From: Oscillospiraceae bacterium
Lineage (GTDB): Bacteria; Bacillota; Clostridia; Oscillospirales; Ruminococcaceae
Direction: 5' to 3'
NCBI GenBank assembly: GCA_021201235.1
Contig: JAJQFI010000006.1
Coordinates: forward strand, 1 to 50,800
Length of the DNA stretch: 50,800 bases
Shown: positions 27,944-35,700 of the stretch, in pieces
Layout: each line of letters starts with the position of its first letter
How positions within the stretch are numbered: the stretch's first letter is position 1
Program-made: the position numbers and the translations under genes
Notes under the pieces: model-generated
Seen by the model: only the letters and a program-made list of their open reading frames with translations
The model's database searches: none
What the model was told of the DNA's origin: nothing

Positions 27944-27978
27944 AACGCCGACTCCTCCTCAATCCGAAAGTTACTTCA

Positions 27979-28007
27979 AGTATAACAGATTGTAAGGCGA
28001 AAGTCAA
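27979..28007 (-). promoter_or_regulatory. Promoter of the pyr-pur gene run
   Basis: Minus-strand TTGACT (28002-28007), a 17-base spacer and TATACT (27979-27984) with an extended TG. The -35 overlaps the stop codon of the preceding gene. No further strong promoter is apparent before the arg operon. Confidence 0.8.
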
Positions 28008-28930
28008 GCCTTGATAATTTTATACAGAACCGCTTCCGCAAACACAAGCGGGCGATTATATCTGAAGAACACGATGCCATCCGAAGGGGCGGTGATGCGT
28101 TCGACGACGTTGCCCTCGAGCGGGTCAAGGATTTCGCAGAGGAGTTGTCCCCTCTCGAAGGAGTCACCCGTTTCCACATAGGGGCGATATATTCCCGCCT
28201 TGGTCGAGTGGAGCTGAATGAGCTCCGATTCGGAGATAATCTCGGTCAGGCTTCCGCCGGGGATTTTCTGAGTGGTGATGCCGTTCTTGTTAGCAAATCT
28301 GAGAACAGCGTCAATCGCAATCTTCGCCGACGGCAGGTCAATCTGGTCTGTGGCGTTTGTGTAGAGTGAGAAAGCCTTGGTCTCCCAAATCTGCCAGTTG
28401 TAGTTAAGCGTCGTGGTGTCGTAGGGTCTCGGAGTACGGATGAAAGCATAAGGCAGTCCGAAATCGGTCATATAGCCGTGGTCGGTAAACCCGGTCTCCA
28501 TCAGCTTGACGTGCGACAGGAAGTCGCCCTGCTGATAGAAGCTTGCAAACTGGATGCCGAATTTATACCCTTGGATTTCCTCGAAGAGCCCGTCGGCGAT
28601 TCTCTGGGTGGTTTCGCCCATATCGTAGCCGGGGAACATGCGGTTGATGTCGGTGTTGTCCATCGTCCAGAACCGCTTGCCGATGTTCATCGAATAGTAG
28701 TTGACGCACGGGATGATTAAAATCTCGTGGTTCGGGGCGATTTTGCCCTCTTTTTCGAGGCGCTTGAACTTCTGAACAAGCTGAGATGCGACATACATCT
28801 GCTGAACCTCATTGCCTCGCATAGAGCCTACGATGCAGAGTGCCTTTTCGCCGCCGCCGAAGCGGTAGCCGATGATGTCCATCGGTTCACGATAGGGGGA
28901 TGTTATCGAATAGATGGTCTCTTTACGCAT
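28004..28930 (-). CDS. Aspartoacylase/AstE-family protein with lost catalytic residues (pseudoenzyme)
   Basis: Start at 28930 (MRKETIYSITSPYREPMDII) follows GGGAGG and overlaps the upstream gene by 8 bases. The 308-residue protein has the fold-wide landmarks of the M14-like succinylglutamate desuccinylase/aspartoacylase family (IVGSMRGNE near 33-41, DINRMFPGYD near 94-103) and the same C-terminal beta domain as its neighbour. Compared with that neighbour, the zinc His of HGxE is Arg38, the second zinc His is replaced (Ala129 in IQFAS), and the catalytic Glu in VEMG is replaced (Tyr190). Glu41 alone remains. It is unlikely to hold zinc or hydrolyse, and may bind the same ligand or pair with the active copy. 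It ends the five-gene operon. Confidence 0.75.
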   Translation of the reverse strand: MRKETIYSITSPYREPMDIIGYRFGGGEKALCIVGSMRGNEVQQMYVASQLVQKFKRLEKEGKIAPNHEILIIPCVNYYSMNIGKRFWTMDNTDINRMFPGYDMGETTQRIADGLFEEIQGYKFGIQFASFYQQGDFLSHVKLMETGFTDHGYMTDFGLPYAFIRTPRPYDTTTLNYNWQIWETKAFSLYTNATDQIDLPSAKIAIDAVLRFANKNGITTQKIPGGSLTEIISESELIQLHSTKAGIYRPYVETGDSFERGQLLCEILDPLEGNVVERITAPSDGIVFFRYNRPLVFAEAVLYKIIKA

Positions 28931-29867
28931 TGTGAACACCTCCCAGAATTCTTGCAATAAGCGAGCCGCCGTAGACGACGGGATATTCACGAAGCGTGAA
29001 GATTCGCCCGTCGCAGGGAGATGTGACGTATTCCTCGACATGCCCGGTTGTCGGGTCGAGAACGTCGCCGATATGGTCGCCTTTCTTTATATCTACCCAG
29101 TGCTCGACGCAGGGGACGAAGATTCCGGCGGCGGAGGAGTTGACGAACGAAACCTCGTGGTCGGTCGAAAGGATGGGCTTGCGGACCGGCTCGGTCTCGC
29201 CTGTCCAGATGCCGATGCTCCCCAGTAAATTCAGGATTCCCGCAACAAGCTGGTCACAGTATTCTTTTGTAATCCTCATGCCGACACCCATCTCGACGAC
29301 GAGGGTTTTCGTGCCGATTGAGTTTAAGCTGTAGGCAAGCGTCGATTCAAGAACGGTCGCCGAGCTGTGAACCCAGATAAAGTCGGTCCCGAGCATTTCG
29401 GCATACGGGACTAATTCATCAGCCGTAATCTCATTAATACGCACCTGCGGTATCTCTCTTAAGTAAATATTACTTGCGTGGATGTCGATGCAGATGTCGG
29501 CGCCCTTGATGTCGTTCACGATGTCATAAGCGATATGCTCCGCCATGGTGCCGTCGGGGGTGCCGGGGAAGATTCTGTTCATATCAAGGTCAAACATCGG
29601 CATGCCCCTCTGAATGGAGTCGACGCCGAGGGGGTTCAGCGCCGGATAAATGTCGACGATGCCCTCAAGATTTGATGCGCCTTTTGTCAATATGTCCGCA
29701 AGTCTGGCGCAGACAAGCTGACCCTCCAGCTCGTCGCCGTGGGTTCCCGTGACAATACAAGCACGCTTCTTTCTTTTCGTGGAGCGTGCCATATTCGAAA
29801 TTCGGTTTTTGCGGATAACGAGGTTTTCATTAACCGCAAGCGAAGCTTGGGCGATGGTTTCTATCAT
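28923..29867 (-). CDS. Aspartoacylase/succinylglutamate desuccinylase-family metallohydrolase
   Basis: The 314-residue protein shows an intact zinc site of the AstE/AspA family: TGTHGDELEGQ with His43 and Glu46, IDIHASNIYL with His130, substrate-arginine region DLDMNRIFPGTPDGTMAEH (about 94-112) and catalytic Glu192 in LVVEMGVG. Family members remove an acyl group from an N-acyl amino acid or trim amide bonds. The substrate cannot be read. The C-terminal 100 residues form a small beta domain (FVPCVEHWVDIKKGDHIGDV). AAGGG precedes the ATG. It follows the transglutaminase gene by 15 bases and overlaps its inactive paralogue. Confidence 0.85.
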   Translation of the reverse strand: MIETIAQASLAVNENLVIRKNRISNMARSTKRKKRACIVTGTHGDELEGQLVCARLADILTKGASNLEGIVDIYPALNPLGVDSIQRGMPMFDLDMNRIFPGTPDGTMAEHIAYDIVNDIKGADICIDIHASNIYLREIPQVRINEITADELVPYAEMLGTDFIWVHSSATVLESTLAYSLNSIGTKTLVVEMGVGMRITKEYCDQLVAGILNLLGSIGIWTGETEPVRKPILSTDHEVSFVNSSAAGIFVPCVEHWVDIKKGDHIGDVLDPTTGHVEEYVTSPCDGRIFTLREYPVVYGGSLIARILGGVHNA

Positions 29868-29882
29868 AGGTTGTTTTCCCTT

Positions 29883-30656
29883 CTACTGTACAATTTGTGA
29901 TTTCACCGTCTGTGTCGACTCAGTTATCCCCACATAGCACCCCGATTCAATCGGGCAGTCGGCGTAGTCCCTGCCGTGGCAGAGCTTGAGGTAGTGGGTG
30001 CTGATGAGGCAGTTGTTGACGGGGTCGAGCCCGTACCAGCGGGAGCCGTCGTTCACCTCGACCCATGCGTGGGTTTCGCCCTCGTCGCAGGCAAGCCCGG
30101 CGACATATCTGTAGGGGATTCCGCCCATGCGGCAGAGCGCAAGCATGATGTGGGCATAGTCCTGGCAGACGCCCTTGCCGAGAGTTAAGGCTTCTTCTGC
30201 CGTTGTATGCACATCGGTGACGCCCTTCTCATAAGTCATGTATTCATAAAGGCTGTCGGCGAGCGAAAGAGCCCTGTACAGCACGTTCGATTCGGTCGGC
30301 TGATGCGCTTCGTAAAACGCCGTAAGAGCCTCGCCGGGATGCGTCAGAGGCGACTGATAGGCATACATGACCGGAGCCTTGCCGGAAACGGTATAGCTCG
30401 AGGTGATGGACGCCGTGCCTTTTACCGAGAATGAGAATTTATCATGCGGCTTTTCGATTCTGCCGCAGAGGAGCGAGTTGCCGAAGCTGTCGCGCGAGTT
30501 CCAGATAACCCCTCCGACAGGCTGAATAGTGTATTTCGGCTCGCTGATAATCTGCCGGTCGTCCGAAAACGGCAGGCAACGGAGCGTGAAGCAGTGGGAG
30601 CTTATCGGGCTTGCGAAATCAAACTCGGTGCTGTATTCAAATGTCAGCTTCTTCAT
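29883..30656 (-). CDS. Transglutaminase-like cysteine peptidase/amidase
   Basis: The 257-residue protein has an N-terminal beta domain (residues 1 to about 90) like that of bacterial transglutaminase-like proteins, and a papain-fold core. The triad is visible: Cys164 in GKGVCQDYAH, His196 in GETHAWVEV and Asp211 in YGLDPVNN. There is no signal peptide, so it acts in the cytoplasm. Such proteins usually cut or form isopeptide or amide bonds. It overlaps the alpha-E gene by 20 bases, with GAGGTG before its ATG. Homologues accompany alpha-E and circularly permuted ATP-grasp proteins in other bacteria, supporting a joint peptide pathway. Confidence 0.88.
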   Translation of the reverse strand: MKKLTFEYSTEFDFASPISSHCFTLRCLPFSDDRQIISEPKYTIQPVGGVIWNSRDSFGNSLLCGRIEKPHDKFSFSVKGTASITSSYTVSGKAPVMYAYQSPLTHPGEALTAFYEAHQPTESNVLYRALSLADSLYEYMTYEKGVTDVHTTAEEALTLGKGVCQDYAHIMLALCRMGGIPYRYVAGLACDEGETHAWVEVNDGSRWYGLDPVNNCLISTHYLKLCHGRDYADCPIESGCYVGITESTQTVKSQIVQ

Positions 30657-31350
30657 CAGTTTTCACCTCAACAAGTCTCGAAATGAGCGACAGTGCCTCG
30701 AGCCGACAGCTCTCGATTCCCTTTCCACGGGTCAACAGCTTCTCAAGGCTCTCGTATGCCTCAACGTTCAGAACGTGGTTATAGACGTTTTCATAGGGAT
30801 GCACGAGCCCCGTGAGATAATTAAATACTCTCCGTATATCTTCGTCCTTATATGACAATCTGACAAACAAATCGAGACGCTCGACCGCCTTGCCGATATA
30901 AATCAGATCCCGCCCCTCAAGGTCCCCCATATTGTCCTCGGCGCTTTCCCAGAAGGCGTATAAATCGTCTCTTACGGGGAGAAGGTCATAGCGCACTTTG
31001 CGGGTGCCTCTTACGGATTTGAACTTGTTCAGCGCAAGCTGTAAGTATGAAAGCGAAGAAGACTTAATAGCCTCACGGAGAACGATTCCGTTGTCCATAG
31101 CCCGCTCAAGATTCGAGCGGAGGGAGTTTGGGTCGGTCTTGTCGAAAAGATACCTGTCGAAAAAGTCGCTGTCGTCTGTGTAGATGTTCGGCGCACCGAT
31201 TTTTTCAAGATAGTTCTTGTATGATTCCTTATCGACATCTATCATCAGGTCGAAATAATTGAAGAACGAATTAAGGGTCGTGAAGACACGCTCGGTGTAT
31301 CTTCCGAGCCAATATAAATTGGAACCGTTTAATCTTGTGATAGTACCCAT
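30637..31350 (-). CDS. Alpha-E domain protein (DUF403), short form
   Basis: The start block MGTITRLNGSNLYWLGRYTE with the invariant Glu-Arg, followed by SNLERAMDNGIVLREAIKS and the helical remainder, matches the alpha-E family. This is an all-helical domain that co-occurs with circularly permuted ATP-grasp ligases. At 237 residues it is shorter than the usual length of about 310. Its biochemical role is not known; a docking or catalytic part in peptide synthesis has been proposed for the family. GGAGGAGG, which also encodes the terminal Gly-Gly-Gly motif of the upstream ligase, is the ribosome site; the reading frames overlap by 22 bases. Confidence 0.85.
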   Translation of the reverse strand: MGTITRLNGSNLYWLGRYTERVFTTLNSFFNYFDLMIDVDKESYKNYLEKIGAPNIYTDDSDFFDRYLFDKTDPNSLRSNLERAMDNGIVLREAIKSSSLSYLQLALNKFKSVRGTRKVRYDLLPVRDDLYAFWESAEDNMGDLEGRDLIYIGKAVERLDLFVRLSYKDEDIRRVFNYLTGLVHPYENVYNHVLNVEAYESLEKLLTRGKGIESCRLEALSLISRLVEVKTDEEADI

Positions 31351-32657
31351 GTGTCTTTAAAGCCTCCTCCTTGAGATGAATTTACGACGAACGAATCGGG
31401 ATTTCGTGAGAACCTCGTCAAGCCGCTCGTCCAGACCTTGGTGGTCTCGCCCGAAAGCACGAAAGCACGCAAGTCGGCTTTACGGGGAACCGTCGTGCCG
31501 TCGTCGCTTAAGATGTCGAGGTCGATGAAGTCGATTACTTCCTGAGCTATGAAGCGCCTTGACTGCTCGGTGATAAGCGTCCGCCAGTTGCTGAGCTGTT
31601 CCTTGGTCATGTCCCGACCGAAGACTGCTCCGTAGCCACCGGCTTCTGAGACATCTTTGACAACCAAAGTCTCAAGATGGTCGAGGACATACTTTCTGTC
31701 CTCCTCGTAATAGGGCAAATAGGTCGGGGCGTTCTTCAAAATCGGCTCTTCGCCGAGGTAATATTTAATCATCTTCGGGACGAAGTAATAGATGCCCTTG
31801 TCGTCCGCAACGCCGTTGCCGGGTGCGTTCATGATGGCGACGTTTCCGGCTCTGTAGGCGTCCATGATGTGCGGCACACCGATTAAGGATTCGAGCACGA
31901 AGGTCATCGGGTCGAGGTATTCATCCGAAATTCTTCTGTAGACCGTGCCGACACGGGTTCTGCCGCCCTGATAGTCGCGCATGTATAGAATATTGTTCTC
32001 GACAAAGAGGTCGCTGTTCTGAACGAGCACCGCGCCGGTTCTCTCCGCCAGATAGGAATGCTCGAAATAAGCGGCGTTATAGTGCCCAGGGGTCAGAATA
32101 ACGTTGATGCCGCCGCAGTTGACGCTGTCCATCGTGTCCTTCAGGAGCGAGGCGTAATTTCTGTTATCGACTACGGACACATCGTGGAAGACATCCGGGC
32201 TGGTCATGCGGCAGAGCTTCCTTGCGATAAGCGGGTAGGAAGCGCCCGAAGGAATACGCAAATTGTCCTCAAGAATATACCAAGTGCCATCTTTGGCTTG
32301 CACCAGATCAATGCCGGAAATATGGCTGTAGACACCGTGGGCGGGAGTCACTCCCTCGCACTGCGGCAGATAGCCCTTTGATATGTAGACAAAGTCTGCG
32401 GGGATTACTCCGTCCTTAATAATCTTCTTCTCGGAGTAGATATCCTTCAAAAACAAATTCAGAGCGTCGACACGTTGGATAAGTCCCTTCTCCATATCTG
32501 CGAAGTCGGACTTAGTGATGATTCTGGGGATGGCGTCGAACGGGAAGAGCTGTTCCTTGAAGACGCCGTTTTTATAGATTCCGAACTTGACGCCATACCG
32601 GGCAAGAAGCTCGTTTATCTCACGGGTGTTGGCAACGGGTGTGTTCATAGCATTCAT
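31329..32657 (-). CDS. Circularly permuted ATP-grasp type 2 ligase
   Basis: Predicted ATP-dependent carboxylate-amine ligase. The start at 32657 (MNAMNTPVANTREINELLAR) is a choice; ATG at 32648 has a slightly better GAG site, and a longer frame to 32729 would read through the leader hairpin. The protein of about 442 residues contains GIDLVQAKDGTWYILEDNLR, RIPSGASYPLIARKLC and the family C-terminal SSQGGGFKDTWVLS, the hallmarks of CP_ATPgrasp_2 (PF14403). Members are thought to make peptides or amides; no substrate is known. It heads the operon ligase, alpha-E, transglutaminase, active and inactive aspartoacylase-like proteins. Confidence 0.88.
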   Translation of the reverse strand: MNAMNTPVANTREINELLARYGVKFGIYKNGVFKEQLFPFDAIPRIITKSDFADMEKGLIQRVDALNLFLKDIYSEKKIIKDGVIPADFVYISKGYLPQCEGVTPAHGVYSHISGIDLVQAKDGTWYILEDNLRIPSGASYPLIARKLCRMTSPDVFHDVSVVDNRNYASLLKDTMDSVNCGGINVILTPGHYNAAYFEHSYLAERTGAVLVQNSDLFVENNILYMRDYQGGRTRVGTVYRRISDEYLDPMTFVLESLIGVPHIMDAYRAGNVAIMNAPGNGVADDKGIYYFVPKMIKYYLGEEPILKNAPTYLPYYEEDRKYVLDHLETLVVKDVSEAGGYGAVFGRDMTKEQLSNWRTLITEQSRRFIAQEVIDFIDLDILSDDGTTVPRKADLRAFVLSGETTKVWTSGLTRFSRNPDSFVVNSSQGGGFKDTWVLSQD

Positions 32658-32675
32658 CTCAATTCTAAAAAATGC

Positions 32676-32704
32676 AAAAAGACGCCCAAGAAACCTTGGA
32701 CGCC
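32676..32704 (-). terminator. Terminator-like hairpin in the leader of the ATP-grasp operon
   Basis: Minus-strand GGCGTCCAAGG, loop TTT, CTTGGGCGTC, then TTTTT GC and TTTTTT. It lies after the dehydratase-activase gene and could end that transcript. A good promoter just upstream (32720-32748) also places it in the 5' leader of the ATP-grasp mRNA, so it may act as an attenuator. Confidence 0.75.
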
Positions 32705-32719
32705 TTTGCCACTGTATTA

Positions 32720-32748
32720 AGAATAACACACTAAAGCTAAAATTTCAA
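32720..32748 (-). promoter_or_regulatory. Promoter of the ATP-grasp/alpha-E/transglutaminase operon
   Basis: Minus-strand TTGAAA (32743-32748), 17-base spacer, TATTCT (32720-32725) with an extended TG. The start would be near 32713, immediately before the hairpin at 32676-32704. Confidence 0.65.
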
Positions 32749-32785
32749 CGGTGAATTTTGGACAAAGATTTGCGGGAGAAATGCT

Positions 32786-35700
32786 TTACCCATTGTTCAT
32801 TATTAACATTTGTAGTCTATTCTCCACATTCGCAAGACTCGTATCCGGGTCCAAATCCAGTGGGAGAATTGAGATATCCGGGTGCTTATCCTTCAGGCTC
32901 TTGATGACGCCCCTGCCGCAGATGTGGTTCGGGAGACAGCCGAAGGGCTGAAGGATGATGAACGACTTCACGCCCTTTTCGGCGTAGTGGTCAATCTCCG
33001 CCGCCATCAGCCAGCCTTCGCCACAGCTGAGGGTCTTCGGGATGATGTCGCTTACCGAATCATAAAGCTTGTTCGGCGAGAGGACTTTTTCGTAGAGCGG
33101 ATGCTTCACGGCGACTTTTTCGAGCTTGTCCTGAACGTAGTTGAAGAGGAAATCAACGGCGAACGGATAGGGGAAGATGTTTGCCTTGTAATCGCTTATC
33201 TCGCTCATCGTCGCGAGGAAGTCCTTTCTTAACTGGTCGGTGACCCTCGGGAAGACGGCTTCCATGCCGTTCGACTCGAGATATCGCTCAATATGGAAGT
33301 TCGAGCCGGGGTGGTATGTAACAAGTAGCTCGCCGGTGACGAATACTCTTGGCTTAAGATTCGTCCTGTCATAGGGAATCTTCGCCATGTCGTCGATGGT
33401 CTCGGAGAAGGCTTTTCGGGCTTCCTTTATGCTTTTTTTGATGCCGTCGGCAAGCTTGTTGATGCAAGCCATATAGACCCTATCGGTCTCGCCGGGATTG
33501 ATTTCATAGGGGCGAATCTTGCGGGCGATGTCCGTGAGGATGTCCATCATCTCGAACACCCAGACAGCTTCGAGGACTGCGCTTACTCCGAGGAGGAACA
33601 CTCCCGGGTGCATGTCTTTCGAGTCGCCGCCGTCGGTCGTGAGAATCGGCACTTCGGTGAAGCCTGCGCTGTCCAAGCCCTTTCTCAGGAGCCCGGCATA
33701 GTGGGACATACGGCAGTCGCACTGGAACTTGACCATGCCGACCGCAACCTCATCCTGCTTGTAGTTGCCCTTCTGGAGCTCGCCTATGAGCTCGCCGATT
33801 ACCATCTGGCAGGGGAAGCAGATGTCGTTGTGGACATACTTCTTTCCGAGGGCGATTTCGTTCGGTCCGCCGATGGGGATGGTCTTGACCATGAAGCCCT
33901 CTTTTTCGCAGATTGCCTGGAGCAGAATCGAGACCTCTTCGGATATATTCGGAATCAGAAGCGTGCGGATTTTCTTGTCTTTTTTATAGAACTTCGCGGG
34001 GCTCGGTTCAGGCAAAGGCTTCGGCGGGTTGTCAAGCCCCAGATTCCTGCGGATTTCGACCGTCTCGATGAACGACTGAACCCTGATGCCGAGAGAGCCC
34101 GAGGCGTCGCTTTCGTCGATCTTCAAAATCAGCGGCGGCTTGTCGCTCGTGGTGGTCATGATGCGGATGATCTCGTCCGAGAGAATCGCGTCGTGCCCGC
34201 AACCGAAGCTCACGAGCTGGACATATTCGAGCTCCGGCTCCCGGGCGGCGATGACCGCCGAGGCGAGCATGCGGGTGTGGAAATCGTTGGTGATTTCGGC
34301 ACGGGTGTTGTGCAGGTCGACTTCGTTCAAGCCCGGCAGGCTGTCCGCAGTCAGAACCGCTACGCCCTTCTCGGTGAACTTCTTCGAGATGTCGTGGCTT
34401 ATAAATCTGTCGGTGTGGTAGGGTCTGCCCGCTAAGACAACGGCGAACTTGCCCTCTTTCTTAACGTCTGCAATGATTTCTGTCGCCCTGTCGGTAAGCG
34501 TCTTTCTGAAGAGCTTTATCGCCGATTCAGCCTGAGTGAAAGCCTGCTCGGCTTCTTTTTCTGAAGCTCCGAGCTCCTTGACGGCATATTCGCAAATCTG
34601 CGTGTGGCGGTTCTTCTCCGAGAACCAGTGGAAAATCGGCGTGTCGAACACGACGCCATAGCGCTCGGCGGGATTCTGCGAGTTCTTCACGACCATCGGG
34701 TAGCCCTGAACGACTGAGCAGACGTACGGGCTCTGCTTATCGACGCCTTCCGGCGGCATGTGCATGACATAGGGCATGAAGATGCGGTCTACGCCCTTCT
34801 TGGCGAGGTCAGCGATGTGCCCGTGGGCAAGCTTCGCCGGGAAGCAGATTGTGTCCGAAGCGACGAACGAGATGCCGCTTTCATACATTCCCCTCGAGCT
34901 CGGCGAGGAGAATCTGACTTTATAGCCGAGTGCTTTGAAGAATGTGCTCCAGAAGGGCATGCTGTCCCAGAATTCGAGGACTCTCGGGAGCCCGACGGTG
35001 ACGTTCTTTTCTTCGCAGACGGGTGTCACGTCGTAGTCTTTGAAGAGTAGCTTTTCGCGCTCTATGTACAGATCGGGCGCCTTCTTCGGCTTCTCGAGTG
35101 GTTCTGAGCCTTCAAGCTCAGCGCCGCGCTCGCAACGATTGCCGGTGACCCATGCCCTTCCCGATGAAAATCTCGTAATGGTGCGCTTGCAGTGATTTGC
35201 GCAATGCGGGCAGGCTACGCCCGTCTCGGTGGTGTAATCGAAGCCTCTGACGGCATCAAGACCGATAAATTTCGTTTTGCCTTTCATCTTGCGCCTTGTG
35301 AGAATAGCCGCGCCGACGGCTCCCATCTCGCCGGGATAGGGCGAAAGGGTTACGTTCTTGCCTAAATAGTCTTCCAAGGCTTTCAGAACCGCAAAATTCC
35401 GGAAAGTTCCGCCCTGAACGACAACTCGGCTTCCCAATTCATCCGTGTTCGAGATTCTGACTACTTTTGTGAATACATTCTCTATAATCGACCGGCAGAG
35501 ACCCGCCATGATGTCGTCGGGGAGCTTGCCGTTGCGCTGTTCGTTAATGATGGTGCTGTTCATGAAGACGGTGCACCGGCTCCCAAGGTGTGCGGGGTGC
35601 TCCGAGCGGAAAGCCGATTCGGCGATGTCCTCAACTTTTATCCCCAAGGAGGAGGCAAAGTTCTCGAGGAACGACCCACAGCCGGAGGAGCAAGCCTCGT

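Noticed and set aside
27944-27979. PyrR-type attenuator before pyrC
   Set aside because: The leader is only about 27 bases long and has no anti-antiterminator or terminator fold.
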